Part shown: positions 46,640-56,160 of the stretch, in pieces
Position numbering within the stretch: the first letter of the stretch is position 1
How the letters are laid out: each line of letters begins with the position of its first letter
Assembly (NCBI GenBank): GCA_034423775.1
Contig: CP139918.1
Location: 2,356,001-2,420,000 of the forward strand
Length of the DNA: 64,000 nucleotides
Direction of reading: 5' to 3'
Origin: Alphaproteobacteria bacterium US3C007
GTDB lineage: Bacteria; Pseudomonadota; Alphaproteobacteria; Rhodobacterales; Rhodobacteraceae
The notes under the pieces: model-generated
Seen by the model: the letters and a program-made list of their open reading frames with translations, nothing else
Databases searched by the model: none
Told to the model about the DNA's origin: nothing
Program-made: the position numbers and the translations under genes

Positions 46640-48319
46640 CTATTCGTCGCCTTTGAGCGCTGCGCCCAAAATATCACCCAATGAGGCGCCAGAATCAGAC
46701 GATCCATATTGCTCCACGGCTTCTTTTTCTTCGGCAATTTCACGGGCTTTGATTGAAAGGCCAAGCTTGCGTGTCTTGCTGTCAATATTGGTTACGCGCA
46801 CGTCTACCTTATTGCCCACAGAGAAGCGCTCGGGGCGCTGTTCTGCGCGATCACGGCTTAGGTCTGAGCGGCGGATAAAGGCTTTTGCGCCTTCATACTC
46901 GACTTCAATCCCACCATCCTCAATTGAGGTGACTTCAACGGTGATGATCGAGCCGCGCTTCACGCCACCCGTGGCTTCGGCAAATTTATCGCCGCCCAAG
47001 GCTTTGATCGACAGGCTGATACGCTCTTTCTCAACATCCACTTCAGACACCACGGCCTGAACAAGGTCACCCTTGCGGAAGTTTTGGATCGCTTCTTCGC
47101 CGCGTTCATCCCAAGAAATATCGCTGAGGTGAACCATGCCGTCAATATCACCGTCTAACCCGACAAACAGGCCAAATTCAGTGATGTTTTTGATTTCACC
47201 TTCAACTTGCGTACCCTCTGGATTGCTTTCAGCGAAGACTTCCCAAGGATTGCGCTGTGTCTGCTTTAGGCCCAGAGAAACGCGGCGCTTTGTGCCATCG
47301 ATCTCAAGAACCATAACTTCCACTTCTTGGCTGGTTGAAACGATTTTGCCTGGATGCACGTTTTTCTTCGTCCATGACATTTCTGAGACGTGAACCAAGC
47401 CCTCGACTCCGGCTTCCAGCTCAACAAAGGCACCGTAATCGGTGATATTTGTGACCACACCCTGATGGACTGATTCCAGCGGGTAGCTTGCGGCCACACG
47501 ATCCCAAGGATCTTCTTGCAGTTGCTTCATGCCAAGGCTGATGCGATGCGTGTCTTTGTTGATTTTGATCACTTGAACGTTGATCGATTCACCAATCGTC
47601 AAGATTTCGGACGGGTGGTTTACCCGGCGCCACGCCATATCGGTCACGTGTAACAGACCATCAACGCCGCCCAGATCGACAAAGGCACCATATTCTGTGA
47701 TATTCTTCACAACGCCTTCTAACGACATCCCTTCGGCCAAGTTGCCGATCACTTCTGCGCGCTGTTCGGCACGGCTTTCTTCTAGGATCGCACGACGCGA
47801 TACGACGATATTGCCCCGGCGTCTGTCCATTTTCAAGATTTGGAAAGGTTGCTTCAGCCCCATCAATGGGCCAGCATCTCGCACTGGGCGGACATCCACT
47901 TGTGAGCCGGGCAAAAACGCAACCGCGCCGCCCAATTCAACCGTGAAGCCACCTTTAACGCGTCCAAAGATCGCGCCGTCAACCCGCGCTTCATCGGCAT
48001 AGGCTTTTTCAAGGCGATCCCAAGCTTCTTCGCGCCGTGCCATTTCACGGCTGATAACAGCTTCCCCTTTGGTGTTTTCAACCTGCCGCAAGAAGACTTC
48101 AACTTCTTCTCCAACGGCAACTTCGGCCTCTTCACCCGGGTTTGCAAATTCTTTTAATTCAACGCGGCCTTCCATTTTGTAACCGACGTCGATAATCGCA
48201 TGTCCCGCTTCGATCGCGATGACTTTGCCTTTGACAACTGAGCCCTCTTGGGGCGTGTCAATTTCGAAGCTTTCATTCAGGAGGGCTTCGAATTCCTCCA
48301 TAGATGTATTTTGAGCCAT
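46640..48319 (-). CDS. rpsA: 30S ribosomal protein S1
   Basis: Binds mRNA on the small subunit and promotes initiation on weakly structured leaders. The 559 residues form six S1 domains; typical repeats are GVVKNITEYGAFVDLGGVDGLLHVTDM, here quoted in parts as ITEYGAFVDLGG, ITDYGAFVELEAG and ITEFGLFVGLDGDIDG. The N-terminal MEEFEALLNESF is the usual alphaproteobacterial beginning. It is followed by its own terminator, and a terminator-like hairpin separates it from cmk upstream. Confidence 0.97.
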   Translation of the reverse strand: MAQNTSMEEFEALLNESFEIDTPQEGSVVKGKVIAIEAGHAIIDVGYKMEGRVELKEFANPGEEAEVAVGEEVEVFLRQVENTKGEAVISREMARREEAWDRLEKAYADEARVDGAIFGRVKGGFTVELGGAVAFLPGSQVDVRPVRDAGPLMGLKQPFQILKMDRRRGNIVVSRRAILEESRAEQRAEVIGNLAEGMSLEGVVKNITEYGAFVDLGGVDGLLHVTDMAWRRVNHPSEILTIGESINVQVIKINKDTHRISLGMKQLQEDPWDRVAASYPLESVHQGVVTNITDYGAFVELEAGVEGLVHVSEMSWTKKNVHPGKIVSTSQEVEVMVLEIDGTKRRVSLGLKQTQRNPWEVFAESNPEGTQVEGEIKNITEFGLFVGLDGDIDGMVHLSDISWDERGEEAIQNFRKGDLVQAVVSEVDVEKERISLSIKALGGDKFAEATGGVKRGSIITVEVTSIEDGGIEVEYEGAKAFIRRSDLSRDRAEQRPERFSVGNKVDVRVTNIDSKTRKLGLSIKAREIAEEKEAVEQYGSSDSGASLGDILGAALKGDE

Positions 48320-48404
48320 GTGGTCTCAGTTTCCTTTACTGGTTTTTCTGGCCGCGCGGTTGTCTCCGCCGGTCTTGGGGTTCATTGGCCGATCAGGTTT
48401 TTCC

Positions 48405-48435
48405 AAAACGCAAAAGGGCCGGATGTTCCGACCCT
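48405..48435 (-). terminator. Terminator-like hairpin between cmk and rpsA
   Basis: Reading the minus strand, AGGGTCGGA-ACA-TCCGGCCCT (one T-G pair) is followed by TTTTGCGTTTT. It lies about 105 bp beyond the cmk stop and about 85 bp before the rpsA start. It would end or attenuate read-through from cmk; the 221-bp gap also has to hold the rpsA promoter, which I could not place. Confidence 0.6.
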
Positions 48436-48540
48436 GCTCGATCTTTCACGCTTTGCGGTATATTTACCGTCACAACAGCCGCGTCTTTAGGCTAATTTTA
48501 CGAAGCTGACAAGGTATAAATCCCAATAATCTTAGGGTGG

Positions 48541-49158
48541 TTATGCCTCGCCTCGCTGGATTTTGGCGATATAAGTGATCGCGTCTGAACAGGCTTGTTG
48601 GATCGTTAAATCGCTGGTGTCTAAATGATGGGCGTCTGAGGCGGCTTGCAACGGTGCCGAAGCGCGGGTTTTATCACGCGCATCGCGCTCTAAAACGGCC
48701 TTTAGAACAGTGGCATATTGCACAGTCTTGTCGCTGCGCTTCAGTTCCGCAAAGCGGCGCTGGGCGCGTGTCTCTGCCCGCGCGGTGATAAATAATTTTG
48801 CCTCGGCGTTGGGACAAATCACCGTTCCGATATCGCGACCATCTAGAACTGCGCCGCCGGGCGCACGGGCAAAGTTTTTTTGGAATTCGCTCAACGCCTG
48901 TCTTATGTCGGGTATCGCGGCCAGCTTGCTGGCGGCCTCGGCGACATTGGCGGTGCGCAGCGCGGTAGTGTCGATGGAGCTCAGATCAAGGTTATGGGCC
49001 GCTGCAAGGGGATTCTGGCCCTGAAGATGCAGCCATCCCACGGCGCGGTAGAGCAATCCAGTGTCTAAATGAGCAAACCCAAAATGCTGCGCAACGGCCT
49101 GCGATATTGTGCCTTTGCCAGCGGCGGCGGGGCCATCAATTGCAACTGTAAAAGCCAC
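48541..49158 (-). CDS. cmk: Cytidylate kinase
   Basis: Phosphorylates CMP and dCMP. The 205-residue P-loop kinase has AIDGPAAAGKGTIS, the nucleoside-binding HLDTGLLYRAVGW, LDGRDIGTVI and the lid arginines RFAEL...RDARDKTR. The start is GTG at 49158 with AGGAATTAAA before it. It follows aroA by eight bases; aroA-cmk-rpsA is a widespread order. Confidence 0.96.
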   Translation of the reverse strand: MAFTVAIDGPAAAGKGTISQAVAQHFGFAHLDTGLLYRAVGWLHLQGQNPLAAAHNLDLSSIDTTALRTANVAEAASKLAAIPDIRQALSEFQKNFARAPGGAVLDGRDIGTVICPNAEAKLFITARAETRAQRRFAELKRSDKTVQYATVLKAVLERDARDKTRASAPLQAASDAHHLDTSDLTIQQACSDAITYIAKIQRGEA

Positions 49159-49166
49159 TTTAATTC

Positions 49167-50522
49167 CTAGCTTTTCGGGCTGTGTTCAAGCCGTGCGCCA
49201 AGCGCAGCCATCAGGCTTTCGAAGATCGGGAAAGAGGTGGCGATCGGGCTGCCATCATCTATGGAGACAGGATTTTTGCTTGCCATTCCCAAGATCAAAA
49301 ATGACATTGCGATCCGGTGATCAAGATGGCTGGCGCAGGTGGCGCCGCCGGGCACGGCTTGCGCGCCGCATCCCGATACGATCCACCAATCGGCGCCATC
49401 CTCTACGGCAATGCCATTCGCGCGCAGGCCCGTTGCCATAGCGTCGATCCGATCGCTTTCTTTGACCCGAAGTTCTTTCACACCGCGCATCACGGTATCG
49501 CCCTGCGCATAGGCAGCGACAACGGATAGAATGGGATATTCATCAATCATGCTGGCGGCGCGCTCGGGTGGCACCTCTATTCCCCGCATATTTGGAGAGA
49601 ACCGCGCCCGTAGATCGGCGACCGGTTCGCCGCCCTCCACCCGCTCATTTTCATATTCAAGATCGGCTCCCATTTCGCGAAGCGTGGTGAATAACCCAGA
49701 GCGGGTTGGGTTCAGGCCGATATTTGGGACCAATACATCCGAGCCTTCGGTTATCAGAGCTGCGCAAACCGGAAAGGCTGCCGAGCTTGGATCGCGCGGC
49801 ACGGTGATGTCTTGAGGCTGCAATTCTGGTTGCCCCGTCAGAGTAATCTCGCGGCCCGCATCGGTGATCTGCACGCTTATTTCAGCGCCAAATCCGCGCA
49901 ACATTCGTTCAGTGTGATCGCGCGTGGCCTCCTGTTCAATAACCACGGTTTTCCCCGGCGTGTTAAGACCTGCAAATAAAACCGCCGATTTCACCTGTGC
50001 CGATGGAACGGGCACTTCGTAGCGCACAGGGGTGGGGGTTTCGGCGCCAATGATGGTCATTGGCAAACGGCCGCCGCTGCGGCCATAGGTTTGCGCGCCA
50101 AACAGCGCCAAAGGATCGCTTATGCGGGCCATTGGACGCTTGTTTAAACTGGCATCGCCGGTGAAGGTGGCACAGATTGGATGCGTTGCCATTGCCCCCA
50201 TGATCAAGCGCACCCCGGTTCCCGAATTGCCGCAATCGATGACGGTATCGGGTTCGCAAAAGCCCCCCACGCCGACGCCGTCAACGCTCCAATTGCCCGG
50301 AGCATGCTGGGTGACGGTTGCGCCAAATGCGCGCATCGCCTTAGCCGTATCCAACACGTCATCCCCCTCAAGCAAGCCTTTAATCGTGGTGGTACCAACG
50401 CTGAGCGCCCCTAAGATTAGCGAGCGATGCGAAATTGATTTATCACCGGGCACATGCGCCTCGCCGGTTAAGGGGCCGGATTTGGAAGCACTCATCGGGC
50501 GTGCAACAGCGTGAGAGGACAT
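49167..50522 (-). CDS. aroA: 3-phosphoshikimate 1-carboxyvinyltransferase (EPSP synthase)
   Basis: Sixth step of the shikimate pathway. The 451-residue protein is of the class II type: [61 protein letters not shown] and [13 protein letters not shown]. In the loop where Agrobacterium CP4 carries Ala (GNAATG), this protein has Gly (GNSGTG). AAGGA precedes the ATG. It is followed by cmk in an operon. Confidence 0.96.
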   Translation of the reverse strand: MSSHAVARPMSASKSGPLTGEAHVPGDKSISHRSLILGALSVGTTTIKGLLEGDDVLDTAKAMRAFGATVTQHAPGNWSVDGVGVGGFCEPDTVIDCGNSGTGVRLIMGAMATHPICATFTGDASLNKRPMARISDPLALFGAQTYGRSGGRLPMTIIGAETPTPVRYEVPVPSAQVKSAVLFAGLNTPGKTVVIEQEATRDHTERMLRGFGAEISVQITDAGREITLTGQPELQPQDITVPRDPSSAAFPVCAALITEGSDVLVPNIGLNPTRSGLFTTLREMGADLEYENERVEGGEPVADLRARFSPNMRGIEVPPERAASMIDEYPILSVVAAYAQGDTVMRGVKELRVKESDRIDAMATGLRANGIAVEDGADWWIVSGCGAQAVPGGATCASHLDHRIAMSFLILGMASKNPVSIDDGSPIATSFPIFESLMAALGARLEHSPKS

Positions 50523-50616
50523 GGCTTGGTTCCTTACATTTTCCGCAGCGTGATACCCTAAGCCACTGTCAGCGTCTATGGGATTTCCACCCGGATGGTT
50601 GGGTTTTAAAGCCCGC

Positions 50617-51330
50617 TTAAAGGCGATGAAACGTTAAATAATGGGGCATTCGGCCCTCGCGCAGGGCTTTTTGTTCATAACGGGTTGAAATCCAATCCGA
50701 CCAAGCCGGGTTGCGGCCTTTGGGATCTTGGTTCTGATAGGCAAAGCCCTGTTTGGGCACTTCCAAAAGAGTTTGGCGCACATAATCGACAATATCCGTC
50801 GCCACGCGAAACTCGGCCCCTGGTTTTAACACCCGCGCCAGCGGGGCCAGATGCTCGGGCGTTACGAAACGGCGGCGGTGGTGGCGGCGTTTTGGCCAAG
50901 GGTCGGGATAGAGCAAAAACGCTTTGGAGATTGAGGCTGGGGGTAACACATCAAAGAGGTGCCGTGCATCGCCCGGATAAATCCGAATATTTTGCGCCTC
51001 TGCACGGCGAATTTTTTGCAGCAGCATTGCCACCCCGTTGATATAAGGCTCGCATCCGATCAGTCCGGTTTCGGGGTTTTGTACGGCTTGATGCACCAGA
51101 TGCTCGCCGCCCCCAAAGCCAATTTCAAGCCAGACCGCACTGGCGTTGAACATTTGGGTCAAATCCAGCGCGGTGCGATCAGGATTCTCGGTCCAACTGA
51201 CTGGGCCCGGAGAAAGCTGCGCAAGGTCGCTTTCCAGCGCTTCTTCTTGTCCGGGGCGCAACGTTTTGCCTTTAAAGCGCCCGTAAAAATTGCGCCAGGG
51301 CGCGCCTGATGAATGCTGATCTGCCGCCAT
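50617..51330 (-). CDS. trmB: tRNA (guanine-N7-)-methyltransferase
   Basis: Makes m7G46 in the tRNA variable loop. The 237-residue methyltransferase has the SAM motif [30 protein letters not shown] and the family signature [16 protein letters not shown], with [14 protein letters not shown] near the C-terminus. The ATG at 51330 is preferred to a TTG one codon earlier. It starts 11 bp after valS, so the two are probably co-transcribed. Confidence 0.96.
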   Translation of the reverse strand: MAADQHSSGAPWRNFYGRFKGKTLRPGQEEALESDLAQLSPGPVSWTENPDRTALDLTQMFNASAVWLEIGFGGGEHLVHQAVQNPETGLIGCEPYINGVAMLLQKIRRAEAQNIRIYPGDARHLFDVLPPASISKAFLLYPDPWPKRRHHRRRFVTPEHLAPLARVLKPGAEFRVATDIVDYVRQTLLEVPKQGFAYQNQDPKGRNPAWSDWISTRYEQKALREGRMPHYLTFHRL

Positions 51331-51341
51331 CAAACCCTCAA

Positions 51342-54254
51342 TTACTGCCCCAGCTCGTCAAGACGTGCCAAAGCAGCTTTCAATTGGGCCTCTTCCTCTT
51401 CGCGCAAGGCAAGGTTCTCACGGGTTTCCTCAACCACCTCAGGCGGCGCGCTTTGAACAAATTTTGGATTATTGAGTCGCCCCTTTAATCCCCCCAGTTC
51501 TTTGGCAAGCTTTCCGAGCGCTGCGTTGAGGCGCGCGGTTTCTGCGCCGATATCGATTAGATCGGCCAGAGGCAGCCCAAAATCTCCACCGGATACTGAA
51601 ATATTGGCGCAGCCTTTGGGAAATGTATCAACAGCGCTTAAAGTTTCGATCCGCGCCAAGCGCATGATCAGGGCTTGATTTCGATCCCACGCGTCTTGAC
51701 CTGCGGCGTCAAGCGCGCTGACCAGCAAGGTGACTTTGGCGCCCGCAGGCACGTGCATTTGCGCGCGCACAGACCGAATTTCCTCGATCAAGCCAATCAC
51801 CCAATTCATCTCTTTATCAGCTGCGGTATCTATAAGCGTGCTGCTGTAGCTGGGCCAGTCAGTATGGATCAGCACTGTCTCTCGTTTGGTCAAACTGCCC
51901 CAAAGCTCTTCGGTGATGAACGGCATGATGGGGTGAAGCAAAATCAGGCATTGGTCCATCACCCAGGCCATTGTGGCCTGCGTTTCTGCGCGCGCGGCCT
52001 CATCCTCACCGGATAAGAGCGGTTTGGAAAATTCAACGTACCAATCGCAGACTTTGCCCCAAACAAAGGCATAAAGCAGGTTCGCCGCATCATTAAAGCG
52101 ATAGGCGCTTAGCGCGGCATCGACCGCTTCGCGCACTTTGGCGGTTTCGCCGACAATCCATTTGTTCAGCGTTTGTTGAAGCTGCGCTGGCAATTGGCTT
52201 TTACCTGCCGGGTCCAGCGTTGCATAAACTTCATTCATCTCGGCAAACCGGGCTGCGTTCCAAAGTTTCGTGCCAAAATTCCGATAGCCCGCGATGCGCT
52301 GGGAGCTGAGCTTCAAATCGCGCCCCATCGCAGCCATTGCGGTTAAGGTAAAGCGCACGGCATCGGCGCCATAAGCATCGATGAGTTCCAAGGGATCCAA
52401 GACATTGCCCAAAGATTTGGACATTTTCTTACCTTTTTCATCGCGCACCAACGCGTGCACATAGACTGTGCTAAAGGGTTTTTCGCCCATCACCGCATAT
52501 TGCATCATCATCATACGGGCGACCCAGAAAAAGATAATATCAAAGCCTGTGATCAAGACGCTTGTGGGGAAGTATTTTTGTAGCGCTTCGGTGTTTTCGG
52601 GCCAGCCCAAGGTGCCGATGGGCCACAGCCCAGAAGAGAACCATGTATCCAACACATCTGGATCGCGGATTAAGGCTACATCTGGCCCCGCCTGCGCTTG
52701 TGCTTCGGCCTGCGTGGCGGCGCAATATTGATTGCCATCGGCATCAAACCACACGGGAATTTGGTGCCCCCACCAAAGTTGGCGCGAAATGCACCAAGGT
52801 TCGATATTTTCCAACCAGTGGAAATACACTTTTTTATCCCGCTCTGGCAGGATTTCGGTATCGCCATTGCGCACGGCATCAAGCGCTGGCCCGACTATTT
52901 TATCCGTATCCACGAACCATTGGTCGGTGAGCATCGGTTCGATTACGACTTTTGAGCGATCGCCAAAGGGCTGCATAACCGGTTTATTCTCTACCAGAGG
53001 CACGCTTTTGACATCGATCTCGCCAGTATCCACGTTTTTGCTCTCGAGCATCGTCATGACGGCCAAACCTGCGCCGGTGATATCCTCGATGATCCGTTGG
53101 CGGGCCTCAAAACGGTCGAGGCCGCGATAGGCCTCGGGCACCAAATTCATCGCTGCGATGCTGGCCTCATCGAAGGGTTTTTCCCCTGAGGCAATCGCTT
53201 TTGCGTCGCTGGCCTCTTCTATATAGGGCCGTCCATCAGCGCGCATCGCACCTTTTGTGTCCATCAAAGAATACATTGGAATATTGCCGCGCTTGGCCAC
53301 TTGGTAATCGTTAAAGTCATGCGCGCCGGTTATTTTGACCGCCCCCGAGCCAAAATCTGGATCGGGATATTCGTCGGTGATGATCGGGATCAAACGGCGC
53401 TGGGCTTGCGGCCCGACGGGGATTTCGCACATTTTTCCCACGATTGGGGCGTAGCGAGCATCCGAAGGGTGAACGGCGACAGCGCCATCGCCAAGCATCG
53501 TTTCGGGGCGCGTGGTGGCAATAGAAATATAGTCGCGCTCCTCTTCGAAAGTGATGGCCCCATCCGCGTCTTTTTCGACATAGGTATAGGTTTCGCCGCC
53601 CGCGAGTGGATATTTGAAATGCCACATATGGCCCGCGGTTTCGATGTTTTCCACTTCAAGATCTGAAATCGCGGTTTCAAAATGCGGGTCCCAATTGACC
53701 AGGCGTTTGCCCCGGTAGATCAGGCCTTTGTGATACATTTCAACGAATACCTTGATCACGGCATCATGGAAATTTCCTGACTCGCCTTCAGGCGCGCCGG
53801 GCGCCCCCGACATCGTAAAGGCCGTGCGATCCCAATCGCAGCTGGCACCAAGTCGCTTCAATTGATTGATGATTGTACCGCCAGATTGCGATTTCCAATC
53901 CCAAACTTTGTTCAAAAATGCGGCGCGGCCCATTTCAGACCGGCTTGGCAATTTCGCCGCCGCCAATTGCCGCTCGACCACCATTTGCGTCGCGATCCCC
54001 GCATGATCCGTGCCGGGCTGCCAAAGCGTGTCAAACCCCCGCATGCGGTGCCAGCGGATCAAGATATCTTGTAAAGTGTTGTTGAACGCATGCCCCATGT
54101 GCAGCGATCCCGTTACATTCGGGGGTGGGATCATAATGCTGAATGTTTCGGAGCGTTTCGCATTCGCACCGGCTTTAAAACAACCAGCTTGTTCCCAAGC
54201 CTGATAAAGCCGGCTTTCTGCTTTTTGCGCATCGAAGTTTTTTTCCAAAGCCAT
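51342..54254 (-). CDS. valS: Valyl-tRNA synthetase
   Basis: Class I synthetase charging tRNA-Val, with an editing domain that clears threonine. The HIGH motif is [18 protein letters not shown] near residues 48-65 and the KMSKS motif is [10 protein letters not shown]. The chain is about 970 residues, ending in a coiled-coil arm ([18 protein letters not shown]). The ATG at 54254 gives [20 protein letters not shown]; an earlier in-frame ATG at 54275 has a weaker context. Confidence 0.97.
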   Translation of the reverse strand: MALEKNFDAQKAESRLYQAWEQAGCFKAGANAKRSETFSIMIPPPNVTGSLHMGHAFNNTLQDILIRWHRMRGFDTLWQPGTDHAGIATQMVVERQLAAAKLPSRSEMGRAAFLNKVWDWKSQSGGTIINQLKRLGASCDWDRTAFTMSGAPGAPEGESGNFHDAVIKVFVEMYHKGLIYRGKRLVNWDPHFETAISDLEVENIETAGHMWHFKYPLAGGETYTYVEKDADGAITFEEERDYISIATTRPETMLGDGAVAVHPSDARYAPIVGKMCEIPVGPQAQRRLIPIITDEYPDPDFGSGAVKITGAHDFNDYQVAKRGNIPMYSLMDTKGAMRADGRPYIEEASDAKAIASGEKPFDEASIAAMNLVPEAYRGLDRFEARQRIIEDITGAGLAVMTMLESKNVDTGEIDVKSVPLVENKPVMQPFGDRSKVVIEPMLTDQWFVDTDKIVGPALDAVRNGDTEILPERDKKVYFHWLENIEPWCISRQLWWGHQIPVWFDADGNQYCAATQAEAQAQAGPDVALIRDPDVLDTWFSSGLWPIGTLGWPENTEALQKYFPTSVLITGFDIIFFWVARMMMMQYAVMGEKPFSTVYVHALVRDEKGKKMSKSLGNVLDPLELIDAYGADAVRFTLTAMAAMGRDLKLSSQRIAGYRNFGTKLWNAARFAEMNEVYATLDPAGKSQLPAQLQQTLNKWIVGETAKVREAVDAALSAYRFNDAANLLYAFVWGKVCDWYVEFSKPLLSGEDEAARAETQATMAWVMDQCLILLHPIMPFITEELWGSLTKRETVLIHTDWPSYSSTLIDTAADKEMNWVIGLIEEIRSVRAQMHVPAGAKVTLLVSALDAAGQDAWDRNQALIMRLARIETLSAVDTFPKGCANISVSGGDFGLPLADLIDIGAETARLNAALGKLAKELGGLKGRLNNPKFVQSAPPEVVEETRENLALREEEEAQLKAALARLDELGQ

Positions 54255-54426
54255 CAGAGCTGTCCATTCTTGCATTATTTTGCGCCGAGATAACTTTTAT
54301 TACGACAAAGGGAAAGGGGCCGCGCGCAATATTAAACGCGTCATCTTGGAATTTATGGGTTCAGGAAGTTGCCCCAGATTGCACGGCAAACTCTTGGTCG
54401 GCATAAAATCTAAAACCCGGTCAAGA

Positions 54427-55023
54427 TTATACGCGAAGCGGCTCACGCTTTCCGGCGAGTAACACCTCTGGATCATAGGCGCTGCGCGCAAAGACCTCGC
54501 GCACCATCTCTTGAAAAAAACCAAGCGGTTGGCTGGCATAAGCTGGATCAAAGCTGGCTTGATCCCAGCGCTCGCAAAAGGTTGCGCAATCTTCAAAATA
54601 CGGATGCTCTTTATAAGCCAAGCGTTTGTCTGGATTGCCGCCCACATGATGGGCATAATACACCATCTGAAAATCTCCGTGCTTTTCTACCACCCAGCTG
54701 CATTGTTCGCGCACAAAGGGCCGTAAAATACTGGCGGCATATTCGTCGTGATTATAAGGCGCGTAAATGTCGCCTATATCATGCAGCAAGGCCGAAACGA
54801 TCCAATCGATGTCTGCGCCGTCTTTCCATGCCCGCGTAGCGGATTGCAGCGAATGCTCAAGCCGGGTCACTTGATAGCCCGACAGACTTTCATCCAGCTC
54901 GACCAATGCCTTTAGCAGCCTGTCGGCGGTGCCATTTGAAAAGGCGATTTCATGTTTGGTTAAGAAATCATAATCTTCTTTATCGCCGTCTTTCATTTGT
55001 GTAAATTTCACTTGCTTAATCAT
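54427..55023 (-). CDS. HD-domain oxygenase, PhnZ/TmpB-like
   Basis: A 198-residue HD-fold protein. Its metal ligands line up with PhnZ, a mixed-valent diiron oxygenase that splits 2-amino-1-hydroxyethylphosphonate: RLEHSLQ (His57), LLHDIGD (His81-Asp82), NHDEYAA (His92), YAHHVGG (His125/126) and RWDQ (Asp154). PhnZ has EHSLQ, HDIG, NHEEIGA and RWDE in the same order. It is therefore more like an oxygenase of the PhnZ/TmpB/MIOX group than a nucleotide phosphohydrolase. Its ATG overlaps the stop of the PhyH-type dioxygenase gene, the same pairing as PhnY-PhnZ. The substrate is unproven; no other phosphonate genes are nearby. Confidence 0.75.
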   Translation of the reverse strand: MIKQVKFTQMKDGDKEDYDFLTKHEIAFSNGTADRLLKALVELDESLSGYQVTRLEHSLQSATRAWKDGADIDWIVSALLHDIGDIYAPYNHDEYAASILRPFVREQCSWVVEKHGDFQMVYYAHHVGGNPDKRLAYKEHPYFEDCATFCERWDQASFDPAYASQPLGFFQEMVREVFARSAYDPEVLLAGKREPLRV

Positions 55024-55898
55024 GCATGAAGCCCTTTTTTTGCTTTGGCGTCTTTCATTTTGGCCGCGGCCTGCGCAATGCGGATTTCTTCATGTAATTG
55101 CAAGTCCGCGGCATTAAACAAGCCTTTGGGCGGTGCAACATGAATGAAATTCCCCTGCCTGTCTGCCCCCCTTGCGAGAATGGCATAATCGCGTGCGCCA
55201 ATTTCTTGGGCGACGTTCGGGGTCACGTATCGGATCACCGCCGCGATGCGCCGGTCATCGCTTACATTGGGCCCAGAACCATGAATGGTTAATCCGTGAT
55301 GTAGTGAGATTTCTCCGGGTTGAATTTCGATTGAGGTTTTATCTTGCTCGGCCACGTCAACCTGAACTTCTTGGCCGCGCGACAGCAAATTATCTTTGGC
55401 AAAACTGTCCTTATGCGGCAGGATCGGGTTTTTATGGCTCTTGCGCACAAAATCCATACAGCCGCTTTGCGGCGTCGCAGGTGAGAGGGCCAGCCAAGCG
55501 GTGACCATTTCAGAGGTGGCGCCCAGCCCCCAATATGTCAGGTCTTGATGCATTGTCACTTTATGGCGGGTGTTCGGCTCTTTGATAAAAAATTCAACCG
55601 CATATATCAGAATATCTGGGCCTAGAATGCCTTCAACAACGTTGAGAATGCCTGGATCTGCGCCAATCTGATACGCCAGTGGCATAACGCATTGCGCGTT
55701 GACGCGTTTGTAGGTGTTCAGAGGCTGGGGCAAACTTTTATGCGTCCATTCTGTTTCAATCATTTCTAATTGGCGGCGAAACTCCAACGCGGCATCCGGG
55801 CTGATCGCGGGAATGGGAAATAAAAACCCGTCTTCCCAATAGCGCTCAATATCCTGTTGGCGCAGGCGCCCAGCGTTAAGTGTAAGCGGTAAAGGCAT
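55020..55898 (-). CDS. PhyH-family Fe(II)/2-oxoglutarate dioxygenase, PhnY/TmpA-like
   Basis: A non-haem iron dioxygenase of about 292 residues. The facial triad is MHQDLTYWG (His117, Asp119) and IHGSGPNVSDDRR (His206), with arginines at 216-217 suited to 2-oxoglutarate. The context VEFFIKEPNTRHKV and the hydrophobic WGLGATSEMVTAWLAL are typical of PhyH enzymes. The start is uncertain between ATG 55898 and ATG 55904 after GGGAGGGG. In PhnY-PhnZ and TmpA-TmpB systems such an enzyme hydroxylates the alpha carbon before the HD oxygenase cleaves; the overlap of the two genes supports the same logic here. Confidence 0.78.
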   Translation of the reverse strand: MPLPLTLNAGRLRQQDIERYWEDGFLFPIPAISPDAALEFRRQLEMIETEWTHKSLPQPLNTYKRVNAQCVMPLAYQIGADPGILNVVEGILGPDILIYAVEFFIKEPNTRHKVTMHQDLTYWGLGATSEMVTAWLALSPATPQSGCMDFVRKSHKNPILPHKDSFAKDNLLSRGQEVQVDVAEQDKTSIEIQPGEISLHHGLTIHGSGPNVSDDRRIAAVIRYVTPNVAQEIGARDYAILARGADRQGNFIHVAPPKGLFNAADLQLHEEIRIAQAAAKMKDAKAKKGLHA

Positions 55899-56160
55899 TG
55901 TCATTCCCCTCCCATAAAATGTGTTAAAATCTTCGCCAGAGATTGCCGGGAAAGCAAGCGATTTCATGGGCATTTATTTTTTGGCGATCAATATCTCAGC
56001 CTCTGCTCAAGTTTTTATGGAATATCGGCGCTCTTAACCGGCGCTCGGGTGCTGCGAGAGGGCAGGGCACGCCCGCTTTTAAACGCCACTCTCAGTCGGT
56101 TGAAGGCCTAGACAAATGCCCTGGAAGCCTTATCTATTATTGGTGTTTTTTTAGAGGTTT

